Shown here in pieces: positions 54,454-63,903 of a stretch of DNA of 64,000 nucleotides. The DNA is taken from the NCBI RefSeq assembly GCF_001645385.1, contig NZ_LVHI01000023.1, positions 571,473 through 635,472 on the forward strand. Direction: 5' to 3'. A program made the position numbers and the translations under genes. A model generated the notes under the pieces. It did not search any database, was not told the DNA's origin, and saw only the letters and a list, made by a program, of their open reading frames with translations. Position 1 is the stretch's first letter, and each line of letters opens with the position of its first letter. Origin of the DNA: Rhodococcoides kyotonense. GTDB lineage: Bacteria; Actinomycetota; Actinomycetes; Mycobacteriales; Mycobacteriaceae.

Positions 54454-55374
54454 ATGGCTGATCAAAGTTTCCAACCCACGCTGTCGCAACTGCGTGCGTT
54501 CGTCGCCGTGGCCGAGCACCGGCACTTCGGAACGGCCGCGGCACGACTGAAGGTCAGCCAGCCGACGCTGTCGCAGGCGCTCGCGTCGTTGGAACAGGGC
54601 CTCGGGGTGCAACTCGTGGAACGCAGTACACGCAAAGTCCTCATGACGACGGCCGGAAGCCAATTGCTCGACCGCGCGCGGGCCACGCTCGAGGCCGCCG
54701 ACGGATTCACGGTGGCGGCGTCGGGATTGGGCGGTGGGCTGTCCGGACCGCTTCGACTGGGTCTCATTCCGACGGTTGCGCCGTACGTCCTGCCCGCGCT
54801 GCTGCCGGCGCTGCGCCGTGAGTATCCGGCGCTGGAGCCGTTCATCGTCGAGGATCGGACCGAGCGCCTCCTCGCGTCGTTGCGTTCGGGCGCGATAGAG
54901 GCCGCCGTTCTCGCCTTGCCGACCGAGGAGTCGGGAGTCGTCGATCTGCCCTTGTACAGCGAGGATTTCGTGCTGATCGTGCCCTCGGGGCATCCTCTCG
55001 ACGGTCGTACGGATCTGACGTTGTCGGCTCTCGTCGATCAGCCGATACTGCTGTTGGACGAAGGGCATTGCCTGCGCGACCAGACGCTCGATCTGTGTCG
55101 TTCCGTCGACGCCGTTCCCGCGGCCGGCGACACACGCGCGACGTCACTGGCGACGGTCGTGCAGTGCGTCGCGGGCGGGCTCGGCGTGACGCTCGTGCCC
55201 CGGTCGGCTGTCGCGGTCGAGACGGCCAAGGGAAATCTGGGCGTCGCCGAGTTCGCCGATCCGAAGCCCGGGCGCACGATGGGGCTCGTCTACCGCGCCT
55301 CGAGTGCACGCGCCGAAGAGTACGGTGCCATCGCGGCATCGATCTCGTCCGTCGGCGCCGGTCTGCACGCCTGA
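54454..55374 (+). CDS. oxyR: Hydrogen-peroxide sensor OxyR (LysR family)
   Basis: A 306-residue LysR regulator. The HTH is LSQLRAFVAVAEHRHFGTAAARLKVSQPTLSQALASLEQGLG (residues 10-51). The sensor domain contains the OxyR redox pair in EGHCLRDQTLDLC (Cys206 and Cys215, nine apart as in E. coli Cys199/Cys208) and the family motif RATSLATVVQCVAGGLGVTLVPRSA. It activates peroxide-defence genes when the disulfide forms. No ahpC/ahpD lies beside it, unlike the usual actinobacterial oxyR-ahpCD arrangement. Confidence 0.92.
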   Translation: MADQSFQPTLSQLRAFVAVAEHRHFGTAAARLKVSQPTLSQALASLEQGLGVQLVERSTRKVLMTTAGSQLLDRARATLEAADGFTVAASGLGGGLSGPLRLGLIPTVAPYVLPALLPALRREYPALEPFIVEDRTERLLASLRSGAIEAAVLALPTEESGVVDLPLYSEDFVLIVPSGHPLDGRTDLTLSALVDQPILLLDEGHCLRDQTLDLCRSVDAVPAAGDTRATSLATVVQCVAGGLGVTLVPRSAVAVETAKGNLGVAEFADPKPGRTMGLVYRASSARAEEYGAIAASISSVGAGLHA

Positions 55375-55377
55375 ACG

Positions 55378-57888
55378 TCAGCCCGCGGTGATCGTCACCT
55401 CGTCGAACACGATCTCGCCTGATGCGTTCGATTCGTCGACGTCGACCACGGCATTCAACGACCAGCCCTGATCGCCTTCGGGATCTTCCAGGATCTGCCG
55501 AACCGTCGTGCGGTTCGGTCCGACGGTGAGATCGAACAGAGCGGGGCCGCGCGCCGACGGACCGGTGCCCAGCTCGCCGTACTCGTCGAAGAACGGCGCG
55601 AGCTCGGCCTCCCAGTCCGGCCCGTCGTCGAGCTCGTCGAGCGCCGCCCACCGACCTGCGGCGGCGAGCTCGACGCGCTTGAACATCGCGTTGCGGACCA
55701 TGACACGGAACGCGCGCGGGTTGGCCGAGATCGGCCTCGGCGAATCCCCGCCGTAGGCTTCGGGTTTCGCTTCCGGCTCCTCACCCGGATCGGTGAGGTT
55801 CTCCCACTCGTCCAGCAGGCTCGAATCGACTTGACGCACAAGCTCTCCGAGCCATTCGGTGATGTCCTGCACTTCATCGGTCCTGGCCTCGGGAGGTACC
55901 GTCTGGCGCAATGCGCGATACGCGTCGGCGAGATACCGCAGCACGAGGCCCTCGGAACGAGTCAGTCCGTAGTGGCTGATCAACTCGGCGAACGTCATCG
56001 TTCGTTCGATCATGTCGCGGACGACGGTCTTCGGCGACAGCGCGAACTCGCTCACCCACGGGTGGCCACCGCGATAGATCTCGAACGCCGGAACGAGAAG
56101 CTCGGCAAGGGGTTTCGGCCACGTGACCTCTTCCAGCAACTCCATGCGCTCGTCGTACTCGATACCGTCGGCCTTCATCTGTGCGACGGCTTCACCTCGG
56201 GCCGCGTGCTGCTGCGCCATCAGGATCTGGCGGGGATCGTCGAGCGTCGCTTCGATGACCGAGACGACGTCGAGGGCATGCGTCGGCGACTCGGCGTCGA
56301 GCAGTTCGAAGGTTGCCAGTGCGAACGGGGACAGTGGCTGGTTCAGGGCGAAGTCCGGCTGCAGATCGACCGTCAACCGAGCATGCCTGCCATCGGCGTC
56401 CGGCTCGTCGAGTTGCTCCACGATCCCCGCGGCCACGAGTCCTCGATACAGCGTGATCGCCCGAAGGATGTGCTTACGCTGCGCAGGTCGGCTCTCGTGA
56501 TTGTCCTCGAGCAGGTGGCGCATCGCGTCGAAGCAATTACCGGGTCGCGCAATGACATTGAGCAACATCGAATTGCTGACGGCGAACCGCGACTGCAGCG
56601 GCTCCGGGCTGGCGGCGACGATCCGGTCGAACGTCGGTTCGCCCCACGAGACGAATCCGTCCGGCGCTTTCTTGCGTTGGACGCGCTTGAGTTTCTTCGG
56701 GTCGTCACCGGCCTTGGCGATCAGTCGCGCGTTCTCGATGTCGTGCTCGGGCGCCTCGACGACGACGGTTCCCAACGTGTCGTATCCGGCTCGTCCGGCC
56801 CGGCCTGCGATCTGGTGGAATTCCCTCGCACGTAGCTGGCGGGTACGGATGCCGTCGTACTTGGTCAGTCCGGTGAACAGCACCGTTCGGATGGGCACGT
56901 TGATTCCCACGCCGAGAGTGTCCGTGCCGCAGATGACCTTGAGCAGGCCGTCCTGCGCGAGCTTCTCGACGAGGCGTCGATATTTCGGCAGCATGCCCGC
57001 GTGGTGGACGCCGATGCCGTGACGGACCAAGCGAGACAACGTCTTTCCGAAGCCGGTCGTGAAGCGGAACTGACCGATCGCGTCGGCGATTTGTTGCTTC
57101 TCCTCTTTCGACGCGACGTTGACGCTCGTCAGAGCCTGCGCACGTTCGAGGGCGGCGGCCTGCGTGAAGTGCACGACGTACACCGGCGCGAGATGAGTGT
57201 CGACGAGTTCTTCGATGGTTTCGCCGATCGGCGTCGTCACGTACGAGAACATCAGCGGGACAGGGCGTTCCGAGCCGGACACCACCGTCGTCGCGCGGCC
57301 GGTGCGCCTGGTCAGGTCGTCGCGGAAGAACGAGACGTCACCGAGCGTGGCGGACATGAGCAGGAACTGCGCGTTCGGGAGTTCGATCAGTGGCACCTGC
57401 CACGCCCAGCCGCGATCGGGCTCGGAGTAGTAGTGGAACTCGTCCATGATCACCTGACCGATGTCCGAGTTCGCGCCCTGACGCAACGCCAGGTTCGCGA
57501 CGATCTCCGCGGTGGCGCAGATGATGGGCGCTCCCGCATTGACCGACGCGTCGCCCGTCATCATTCCGACGTTCTGGGCGCCGAAGATCTCGCACAGCGC
57601 GAAGAACTTCTCGCTGACGAGCGCCTTGATCGGCGCGGTGTAGAAGCTCCGAATGCCCGACGCCATCGCCGCGAAATGCGCACCGACGGCCACCATCGAC
57701 TTCCCGGAACCGGTCGGCGTCGCGAGGATGACGTTCGAGCCCGACACCAGCTCGATGAGCGCCTCTTCCTGCGCGGGATACAGCGTCAGGCCGCGGTCGA
57801 CGGTCCACGACGTGAAGACGTCGAACAATGTGTCAGGGTCCTGTGCTTCGTCGGTCGTGGGATCGGGGACGAGATCGGTGAGAAGCAC
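55378..57888 (-). CDS. Ski2-like DEAD/DEAH-box helicase with DUF3516
   Basis: An 836-residue RNA helicase of the Mtr4/Ski2 kind found in actinobacteria. Motifs are ATPTGSGKSMVAVGAHFAA (about residues 56-74), DEFHYYSEPDRGW, LMSATLGD, ICGTDTLGVGINVPIRTVLF and QIAGRAGRAGYDTLG. The C-terminal half is a helical DUF3516 region with ADAYRALRQTVPPEARTDEV. It starts at GTG 57888 with a -10 box 6 bases upstream. It is convergent with oxyR, 3 bp between stops. Its RNA target is unknown. Confidence 0.9.
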   Translation of the reverse strand: MLLTDLVPDPTTDEAQDPDTLFDVFTSWTVDRGLTLYPAQEEALIELVSGSNVILATPTGSGKSMVAVGAHFAAMASGIRSFYTAPIKALVSEKFFALCEIFGAQNVGMMTGDASVNAGAPIICATAEIVANLALRQGANSDIGQVIMDEFHYYSEPDRGWAWQVPLIELPNAQFLLMSATLGDVSFFRDDLTRRTGRATTVVSGSERPVPLMFSYVTTPIGETIEELVDTHLAPVYVVHFTQAAALERAQALTSVNVASKEEKQQIADAIGQFRFTTGFGKTLSRLVRHGIGVHHAGMLPKYRRLVEKLAQDGLLKVICGTDTLGVGINVPIRTVLFTGLTKYDGIRTRQLRAREFHQIAGRAGRAGYDTLGTVVVEAPEHDIENARLIAKAGDDPKKLKRVQRKKAPDGFVSWGEPTFDRIVAASPEPLQSRFAVSNSMLLNVIARPGNCFDAMRHLLEDNHESRPAQRKHILRAITLYRGLVAAGIVEQLDEPDADGRHARLTVDLQPDFALNQPLSPFALATFELLDAESPTHALDVVSVIEATLDDPRQILMAQQHAARGEAVAQMKADGIEYDERMELLEEVTWPKPLAELLVPAFEIYRGGHPWVSEFALSPKTVVRDMIERTMTFAELISHYGLTRSEGLVLRYLADAYRALRQTVPPEARTDEVQDITEWLGELVRQVDSSLLDEWENLTDPGEEPEAKPEAYGGDSPRPISANPRAFRVMVRNAMFKRVELAAAGRWAALDELDDGPDWEAELAPFFDEYGELGTGPSARGPALFDLTVGPNRTTVRQILEDPEGDQGWSLNAVVDVDESNASGEIVFDEVTITAG

Positions 57889-57894
57889 GTCTAC

Positions 57895-57900
57895 AGGTTA
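57895..57900 (-). promoter_or_regulatory. -10 box for the Ski2-like helicase gene (leaderless type)
   Basis: On the minus strand TAACCT ends 6 bases before the GTG at 57888. Confidence 0.45.
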
Positions 57901-57935
57901 TGGGTCGAGTGCGTGGGAGGCGCCATCGCCCCTTG

Positions 57936-58973
57936 TCACGTCGCGCTGCGCTCGTCCGACCCCATCGCGCCGAGTACGGCGAGGCGCGTGCTCGCGCTAC
58001 CGGTGATCGTGTCCTCACCGATGCCGTTCAGCAACAGGTTGCGCCACCGTGCCTCGTCGAAGTCCAAGGGGGGAGTGGACGCCAGGAACGTCTCGAGGAC
58101 CTGCAGGAAACGGATGGGATCGTCCCGGAACGGGAAATGGCCCGATCCACGGAAGATCTCGAGGACGGAGCCGGGCATCGCAGAATGGGCGAGATGCGCA
58201 TGGCTTACCGGAATCACCGAATCGCTGCCACCCCAGACGAGCAGTACGGGGAGGTTCTCGGTCAGGTAACAGCGGTCGAGCATCGTGACGACCTGGCCCC
58301 GCCAATCGACCACGGCGCGCAGAGTTCGCAGGTACGCCTCGTGCGCGGTCGGATCGGGGAGTCCGCTGAGGACACGCACCAGATCGGGAGTGTCGTGCAG
58401 CATCGCGCCCGGTCGGAACGGGGAACGGTTCAGCTTTCCGACGAGGTCGCCCGCCAGCTTCACCATCGTCATGGCCCCGGGAACGCGAAGAACCTTGACG
58501 ACGTCGCTGGCGAGTGGGATGGACGCCAGACGCAGAATCGGGTGTACGTCTCGGGTGACGCCGCCGGCCGACACGAGGACGAGCCTGTCGACCATGTGCG
58601 GAAACTGGTAGGCGAACTGCATTGCGACGCCGCCGCCGAGGGAGTGGCCGACCACGGTGACCCGATCGATGCCCAGCACCGACAGCAGGTCACGCATCCC
58701 GTTCGCGTACGCCGCGACGGAGTAGTCGGCGCGAGGCTTGTCGGACTTGCCGTGACCCAGCAAATCCGGCGCAATCACGGTGTAGTTCTGGGCGAGATGC
58801 GGGACGATGTCGTTCCACGTCTCGGAGTTGTCGCCGATGCCGTGGATGAGCAACAGGACAGGTCCGTCTCCGGCCATACGAAAGGCGCGGCGGTACCCGT
58901 GGATGGTTCGGTACATCAAGCGTGGCTCGGCGTCGGGAACCGGCCGAAGCTTCCGCGTGCGTAGGGTGCTCAT
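57936..58973 (-). CDS. Alpha/beta-fold hydrolase (Rv2715-like)
   Basis: A 345-residue hydrolase. The oxyanion loop is LLIHGIGDNSETW, the nucleophile elbow VVGHSLGGGVAMQF carries the catalytic Ser, the acid lies in VWGGSDSVIPVSHA, and the His is in FRGSGHFPFRDDP. No signal peptide or clear membrane helix. The physiological ester or epoxide is unknown. It corresponds to Rv2715, and its stop lies 47 bp before the helicase gene start. The ATG at 58973 has an AGAGGCAGC ribosome site. Confidence 0.88.
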   Translation of the reverse strand: MSTLRTRKLRPVPDAEPRLMYRTIHGYRRAFRMAGDGPVLLLIHGIGDNSETWNDIVPHLAQNYTVIAPDLLGHGKSDKPRADYSVAAYANGMRDLLSVLGIDRVTVVGHSLGGGVAMQFAYQFPHMVDRLVLVSAGGVTRDVHPILRLASIPLASDVVKVLRVPGAMTMVKLAGDLVGKLNRSPFRPGAMLHDTPDLVRVLSGLPDPTAHEAYLRTLRAVVDWRGQVVTMLDRCYLTENLPVLLVWGGSDSVIPVSHAHLAHSAMPGSVLEIFRGSGHFPFRDDPIRFLQVLETFLASTPPLDFDEARWRNLLLNGIGEDTITGSASTRLAVLGAMGSDERSAT

Positions 58974-59067
58974 GCTGCCTCTTGTAGTCCTTGCACGTAT
59001 CTCGGCGCCGGACCGCGGTGCGTGACGGGCTGGGTCGCGCCGGTTCCGACTCGAATTACATTTATGA

Positions 59068-59098
59068 CTCTCGCACGAGCACGTGCGATCGGCGAGAG
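59068..59098. promoter_or_regulatory. Inverted repeat in the hydrolase promoter region
   Basis: CTCTCGC (59068-59074) and GCGAGAG (59092-59098) flank a GC-rich core. The adjacent stretch to about 59160 is noticeably AT-rich for this genome. It holds no gene and lies 95-190 bp upstream of the hydrolase start. Confidence 0.4.
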
Positions 59099-59166
59099 AA
59101 GAGAGCGTATTTGTAGTTACAGATATGTTTCGCGAGTCGTCGGCATATTCCCGGTCACACAAAGAT

Positions 59167-59202
59167 ACGTGCGTCCGTGTGAGCAGTCACACGGACGCAC
59201 GT
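59167..59202 (-). terminator. Terminator after the PAC2 gene
   Basis: A perfect 16-bp stem (59167-59182 with 59187-59202) closes the tetraloop GCAG, 12 bases after the PAC2 stop on the minus strand. It belongs to the CGTGCG-ended hairpin set. Confidence 0.88.
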
Positions 59203-59214
59203 TCGGTCGTCGGT

Positions 59215-60165
59215 TCAGTTCTCACGATCGGTGTCGTCGGTATCCGAGTCGAATCCGCTTTGCTCGGCGAGGAAGCGTTCGAACTCCGCTCCGAGCTCGT
59301 CTCCACTCGGCAACGGCTCGTCACCGGCCAGAAGTGTCGACTGCTGCTCCTGCGCGGCGACGTAGGTGTCGTACTGGCGTTCCAGCGCGTGGACGACCGA
59401 CTGAACTTCTTCGTTGCCCGTGATGTGCTCGTCGACCTGCTCGCGTACGCGCGCTGCGGCCTGTCCCAGTGCCGCCAACGGCAGATCCAGGTCACCGGCT
59501 TCGCTCACGTTCTCGAGCAGTGTCTCGGCGGCGGCCGGGTAGTCGGTCTGGGCCAGGTAGTGCGGCACATGCACCGAGAAGCCCATCGAGTCGTGTCCGT
59601 GCTGCGCGAGCCGGAATTCGAGCAACGACGAGACGCTGCCCGGCACCTGCAGTTCACCCGACCAACTCTGATCCGACGGCACCATCGACTTGTCCGACGA
59701 GTGCGCCGTCACGCCGAGCGGACGCGTGTGCGGGATGGCCATGGGAATCGACCCGAGTCCGATCGTGCGGCGAACGCCCAGCTGCTCCGCCAGAAGGCGC
59801 ACCGCCGTCGTGAACTTCTCCCAGCGCAGGTCCGGCTCCAGACCCGACAGCAGAAGAAACGGCACCCCGGCGTTGTCCTTGACGGCGTACAGATTCAGCT
59901 CCGGCGCATCGTAATCCGAGAAGTGGTCGGCCTTGAACGTCATCGTCGGACGCCGCGAGCGGTAGTCGATCAGCTCGTCGACGTCGAACGACGCCACCAA
60001 CTCCGTCTCCAACGTGTCGCGCAGGTGCTGCGTCGCGAGACGGACGGCGTGGCCCGCGTCGGAGAATCCTTCGAGGCCGTGAACGAGAACGGGGCCGACG
60101 CCGTCGCCCGACGAGGTCTGCGGAGCGGGAAACTCCAGTTCGTACATACTCGACTTCGCGTCCAC
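59215..60165 (-). CDS. PAC2-family protein (Rv2714-like)
   Basis: A 316-residue PAC2 (proteasome assembly chaperone 2-like) protein. The N-terminus is PVLVHGLEGFSDAGHAVRLATQHL. The middle has LLSGLEPDLRWEKFTTAVRLLAEQLGVRRTIGLGSIPMAIPHTRP, and the C-terminus is an acidic helix and tail. PAC2 proteins in actinobacteria include partners of the proteasome system, but the exact role is not established. The GTG at 60165 follows an AAAGGGG ribosome site; a tandem GTG 3 bases earlier is also possible. It corresponds to Rv2714. Confidence 0.88.
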   Translation of the reverse strand: MDAKSSMYELEFPAPQTSSGDGVGPVLVHGLEGFSDAGHAVRLATQHLRDTLETELVASFDVDELIDYRSRRPTMTFKADHFSDYDAPELNLYAVKDNAGVPFLLLSGLEPDLRWEKFTTAVRLLAEQLGVRRTIGLGSIPMAIPHTRPLGVTAHSSDKSMVPSDQSWSGELQVPGSVSSLLEFRLAQHGHDSMGFSVHVPHYLAQTDYPAAAETLLENVSEAGDLDLPLAALGQAAARVREQVDEHITGNEEVQSVVHALERQYDTYVAAQEQQSTLLAGDEPLPSGDELGAEFERFLAEQSGFDSDTDDTDREN

Positions 60166-60330
60166 CACGGACCCCTTTCGTAGACTCGCCGACGGCGCTG
60201 GTGCGGCACCGGAAGGCGAAACCGACTTCGCGACAGAATACCCACGAGTGCTACTACCTAACGCACCCGTAGTCACGACTCGATTCGTACGAAAGGAACG
60301 CGGGTGTCGCCGTGTTCATTCCCGTTCGCG

Positions 60331-61764
60331 TCATTCCTGTCGAGACGCGCGGCCCGCGAAATTCTGCAGAGCCCGAATCTTGTTGGTGACGTCGAGCGCG
60401 GCGACCTTGTACGCCTCGGACAGGGTGGGGTAGTTGAACACCGCGTCGACGAGATAGTCGACCGTGCCGCCGCATCCCATGACGGCTTGGCCGATGTGAA
60501 TCAGATCCGTGGCGCCGGAGCCGAAGATGTGAACGCCGAGCAGAGTTCTGTCCTCGGTGGAGACCAGAAGCTTCAGCATCCCGTACGAGTCGCCTGCGAT
60601 CTGGCCGCGGGCGAGCTCGCGATAGCGGGAGACGCCGACTTCGTACGGGACCGAGTTCCTGGTGAGCTCGACCTCGGTCGCGCCCACGTACGACACCTCC
60701 GGAATGGAGTAGATGCCGATGGGTTGCAGATCCATCAAGCCTTGACTCGACTCGCCGAACGCGTGGTACGCGGCGAGCCTGCCCTGATCCATGGACGTCG
60801 CCGCGAGCGCGGGGAAGCCGATGACGTCGCCGACGGCGTAGATATGGTCGACCTTCGTCTGGAAGTTCTCGTCGACGAAGATGCGCCCGCGAGCATCCGC
60901 TTCCAGTCCCGCCTTCTCGAGATCGAGCGATCGGGTCATGCCCTGACGCCCCGCGGAATACATCACCGCCTCGGCGGGGATTCGCTTCCCGCTCGCGAGC
61001 GTCGTGACGGTGCCCGCCGGGCCGACGTCGACGGCGGTCACCGCTTCGCCGAACCGGAAGGTCACTGCGAGGTCGCGCAGATGGAATTGCAGCGACTCGA
61101 CGATCTCGCGGTCGCAGAAGTCGAGCATCGTGTCGCGCTTCTCGACGACGGTCACCTTCGTGCCGAGTGCCGCGAACATCGACGCGTATTCGATGCCGAT
61201 GACGCCTGCGCCCACGACGACCATCGATGCAGGGATGAATTCGAGATTCAGGATGCCGTCGGAATCGAGAACCCGATAGTCGTCGAATTCGACGTCGGCG
61301 GGACGGGCCGGCGACGTGCCCGTCGCGATGACGACGTTCTTGGCCGTCACCGTGATGCGCTCTCCGCGCTGAGGATCGTCGACGACGACCGTGCGCGGGT
61401 CGAGGAATGCTCCTGTCCCGGTGATGAGTTCGATCCGATTGCGCAACAGTTGCGATCGGACGACCTCGATCTCCTTGCCGATGACGTGCGTCGTCCGCGC
61501 GAGCAGGTCGGCGGGGGTGATGTTGGCTTTGACGCGGTAGCTGGCGCCGTACAGCTCTCGCTGATTCATGCCGGTCAGGTACAGCACGGCCTCGCGCAGC
61601 GTCTTCGACGGGATGGTTCCCGTGTTCACGCACACTCCGCCGAGCATCTTGCCCTTTTCGACGATCGCGACGCGTTTGCCCAGCTTGGCGGCCGCAATTG
61701 CCGCCTTCTGACCGCCCGGTCCAGATCCGATCACGACGAGGTCGTATTCCATCGCAGCAGACAT
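60331..61764 (-). CDS. sthA: Soluble pyridine nucleotide transhydrogenase (Si-specific)
   Basis: A FAD enzyme that moves reducing equivalents between NADPH and NAD+. The 477-residue protein has the FAD loop [20 protein letters not shown] (about residues 10-29), the segment [20 protein letters not shown], a second nucleotide loop [19 protein letters not shown], and the NTG motif typical of SthA. Only one cysteine of the usual CxxxxC redox pair is present, as expected for SthA and unlike lipoamide dehydrogenase. The counterpart is Rv2713. It is divergent from mscR. Confidence 0.95.
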   Translation of the reverse strand: MSAAMEYDLVVIGSGPGGQKAAIAAAKLGKRVAIVEKGKMLGGVCVNTGTIPSKTLREAVLYLTGMNQRELYGASYRVKANITPADLLARTTHVIGKEIEVVRSQLLRNRIELITGTGAFLDPRTVVVDDPQRGERITVTAKNVVIATGTSPARPADVEFDDYRVLDSDGILNLEFIPASMVVVGAGVIGIEYASMFAALGTKVTVVEKRDTMLDFCDREIVESLQFHLRDLAVTFRFGEAVTAVDVGPAGTVTTLASGKRIPAEAVMYSAGRQGMTRSLDLEKAGLEADARGRIFVDENFQTKVDHIYAVGDVIGFPALAATSMDQGRLAAYHAFGESSQGLMDLQPIGIYSIPEVSYVGATEVELTRNSVPYEVGVSRYRELARGQIAGDSYGMLKLLVSTEDRTLLGVHIFGSGATDLIHIGQAVMGCGGTVDYLVDAVFNYPTLSEAYKVAALDVTNKIRALQNFAGRASRQE

Positions 61765-61918
61765 GGCTCATAGGTACTCCTCGCACGCAAAGTCCATGTG
61801 CCACCCGGATCACGAACGCGTGAACAGCTCGGGCCCCACGAGGTGCGTATGTCGCTACACGTGCATGGGTTGTGGAAGGCTGATGTCAAGACAAATCCAG
61901 TCGAAAGTGGAGGTTGCA

Positions 61919-63004
61919 ATGCCACAGCAGGTGCGTGCCGTCGTCGCGAAGGCGAAGGGTGAGGCGGTGTCTCTCGAGACGATCGTGATTCCTGATCCGG
62001 GTCCGAACGACGTGGTCGTGAAGATCTCCGCATGCGGGGTGTGTCATACCGATCTGCATTACCGCGAGGGTGGCATCAACGACGAGTTCCCGTTCCTGCT
62101 CGGGCACGAGGCAGCCGGGATCGTCGAAACCGTCGGCGACGCGGTCACCCATGTCGAGGTCGGCGACTTCGTCGTCCTGAACTGGCGTGCGGTGTGTGGT
62201 GAGTGCCGGGCCTGCAAGAAGGGCAAGCCCTGGTACTGCTTCGACACCCACAACGCGTCGAAGAAGATGACCCTCGAAGACGGCACCGAACTCTCGCCCG
62301 CGTTGGGTATCGGCGCGTTCGCGGACAAGACACTCGTCCACGAGGGCCAGTGCACCAAGGTGAACCCGGAGTCCGATCCTGCAGTCGTCGGGTTGCTCGG
62401 TTGCGGCGTGATGGCCGGGTTGGGTGCGGCGATGAACACCGGCGACATCTCGCGCGGTGACTCGGTCGCGGTGATCGGGTGTGGTGGCGTCGGCGATGCG
62501 GCGATCGCGGGTGCGCGTCTGGCGGGTGCGACGACGATCATCGCCGTCGACCGGGATCCGGGCAAGCTCGAGTGGGCAAAGGACCTGGGGGCGACGCACA
62601 CCGTCGATGCGTCGACGGTCGATGCGGTCGAGGCGATACAGGAGTTGACCGGCGGTTTCGGTGCCGACGTCGTCATCGACGCGGTCGGTCGTCCCGAGAC
62701 GTGGCGGCAGGCGTTCTACGGCCGCGACCTCGCGGGCACCGTGGTGTTGGTGGGTGTGCCGACGCCGGAGATGACGCTCGAGATGCCGTTGATCGACTTC
62801 TTCTCTCGCGGTGGATCGCTCAAGTCGTCGTGGTACGGAGATTGCCTGCCCGAGCGTGACTTCCCGCTGCTGGTCGATCTGTACGAGCAGGGACGGTTGC
62901 CGCTCGAGAAGTTCGTGACCGAGCGAATCGGGATCGAGGACATCGAGGCCGCGTTCGAGAAGATGCACAAGGGCGAGGTACTGCGATCGGTGGTCGAACT
63001 ATGA
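61919..63004 (+). CDS. mscR: S-(hydroxymethyl)mycothiol dehydrogenase / S-nitrosomycothiol reductase
   Basis: A zinc alcohol dehydrogenase that oxidises the formaldehyde-mycothiol adduct and reduces S-nitrosomycothiol. The 361-residue protein shows the catalytic zinc Cys in [14 protein letters not shown] (about residues 40-53), GHEAAG, and the structural-zinc cysteines in [15 protein letters not shown]. The Rossmann loop follows ([20 protein letters not shown], about residues 184-203). The ATG at 61919 follows a GTGGAGG ribosome site. The stop overlaps the next gene (ATGA), giving a two-gene detoxification operon like Rv2259-Rv2260. Confidence 0.92.
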   Translation: MPQQVRAVVAKAKGEAVSLETIVIPDPGPNDVVVKISACGVCHTDLHYREGGINDEFPFLLGHEAAGIVETVGDAVTHVEVGDFVVLNWRAVCGECRACKKGKPWYCFDTHNASKKMTLEDGTELSPALGIGAFADKTLVHEGQCTKVNPESDPAVVGLLGCGVMAGLGAAMNTGDISRGDSVAVIGCGGVGDAAIAGARLAGATTIIAVDRDPGKLEWAKDLGATHTVDASTVDAVEAIQELTGGFGADVVIDAVGRPETWRQAFYGRDLAGTVVLVGVPTPEMTLEMPLIDFFSRGGSLKSSWYGDCLPERDFPLLVDLYEQGRLPLEKFVTERIGIEDIEAAFEKMHKGEVLRSVVEL

Positions 63005-63627
63005 GCCTGCGTATCGACAGGGTCGTCACGTCCGGGACGTTCGCGCTCGACGGCGGTGAGTGGGATGTCGACAACAACATCTGGTTGATCGGCGACGACA
63101 ACGAGGTCGTGATCGTCGACGCCGCGCACGATGCGCGGCCGATCATCGACGCCGTCGGGGGCCGAACGGTGAAGGCGATCGTCTGCACCCACGGCCACAA
63201 CGACCATGTCACCGTCGCGCCGGAGTTGTCCCGCGCGCTCGACGCGCCGATTCTTCTGAATCCGGCCGACGACGTGCTGTGGGAACAGACCCACCCCGGC
63301 GTCGGTCACGGGACGCTCGAGGACGAGCAGCGCATCTCGGTGGCGGGGACCGACATCGTCGCGTTCCACACCCCGGGTCACTCGCCCGGGTCGACGTGCC
63401 TGTATCTGCCCGAGGCGGGGCAGTTGTTCTCCGGGGACACGTTGTTCTCCGGGGGACCTGGTGCGACGGGCCGGTCGTATTCGGACTTCCCGACGATCAT
63501 CGGCTCGATCCGAGACCGGTTGTTCGCGCTGCCTGCCGAGACCGCGGTCAACACGGGCCACGGTGACGGCACCAGCATCGGCGACGAATCGCCGCACCTC
63601 GAGGAGTGGATCAAGCGCGGTAGCTGA
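63001..63627 (+). CDS. Metallo-beta-lactamase-fold hydrolase of the mycothiol operon
   Basis: A 208-residue MBL-fold protein with the zinc motif [12 protein letters not shown] (about residues 63-74), [29 protein letters not shown], and the final [10 protein letters not shown]. It is coupled to mscR by a 4-base overlap. It probably hydrolyses S-formylmycothiol or a related thioester, as glyoxalase-II-like enzymes do for glutathione. This role is inferred from the operon. A hairpin terminator follows. Confidence 0.85.
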   Translation: MSLRIDRVVTSGTFALDGGEWDVDNNIWLIGDDNEVVIVDAAHDARPIIDAVGGRTVKAIVCTHGHNDHVTVAPELSRALDAPILLNPADDVLWEQTHPGVGHGTLEDEQRISVAGTDIVAFHTPGHSPGSTCLYLPEAGQLFSGDTLFSGGPGATGRSYSDFPTIIGSIRDRLFALPAETAVNTGHGDGTSIGDESPHLEEWIKRGS

Positions 63628-63644
63628 TACAGCTGCGCTACCCG

Positions 63645-63682
63645 TGCGCGGATAGTAGGTCCAGAGTCCGACTATCCGCGCA
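63645..63682. terminator. Terminator after the mscR operon
   Basis: A 12-bp stem TGCGCGGATAGT / ACTATCCGCGCA (63645-63656 with 63671-63682) closes a 14-base loop. The outer arm again begins CGTGCG. Confidence 0.8.
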
Positions 63683-63696
63683 GTGATACTGGAATG

Positions 63697-63875
63697 GTTC
63701 GTCGATGCAGTGGTTTGACTCGTTTCCGCGCTGACGCCGATGGCTGTCTTTCCCGTGATGTGTCGGCTGCTGCATCGATGGACACCTGAAGCACACGCGA
63801 CCGGTGGGGCGGAGTGACTTGATAGGAGCCTGACCAAAGAGTCCCGTCACTGTGTTGTCCGCCGTCCCGGCCGGT
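63697..63875 (+). ncRNA. Putative bridge RNA (seekRNA) region of the IS110 element
   Basis: Two consecutive long stem-loops precede the transposase. Stem 1 pairs 63697-63710 (containing TCGATGCAG) with 63770-63783 (containing CTGCATCGA) over 14 bp, two of them G-U wobbles. It encloses a 59-base loop with a further GCCGA/TCGGC pairing. Stem 2 is built of ACCGG (63800-63804) with CCGGT (63871-63875), GGCGGA (63808-63813) with TCCGCC (63858-63863), and GTGAC (63814-63818) with GTCAC (63846-63850). It encloses a 27-base loop. IS110 elements encode their two-loop guide RNA at this position. Transcript ends and guide bases are not determined. Confidence 0.55.
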
Positions 63876-63903
63876 GCGTGGTCACCTCGTGAAGGGATAA
63901 CCA

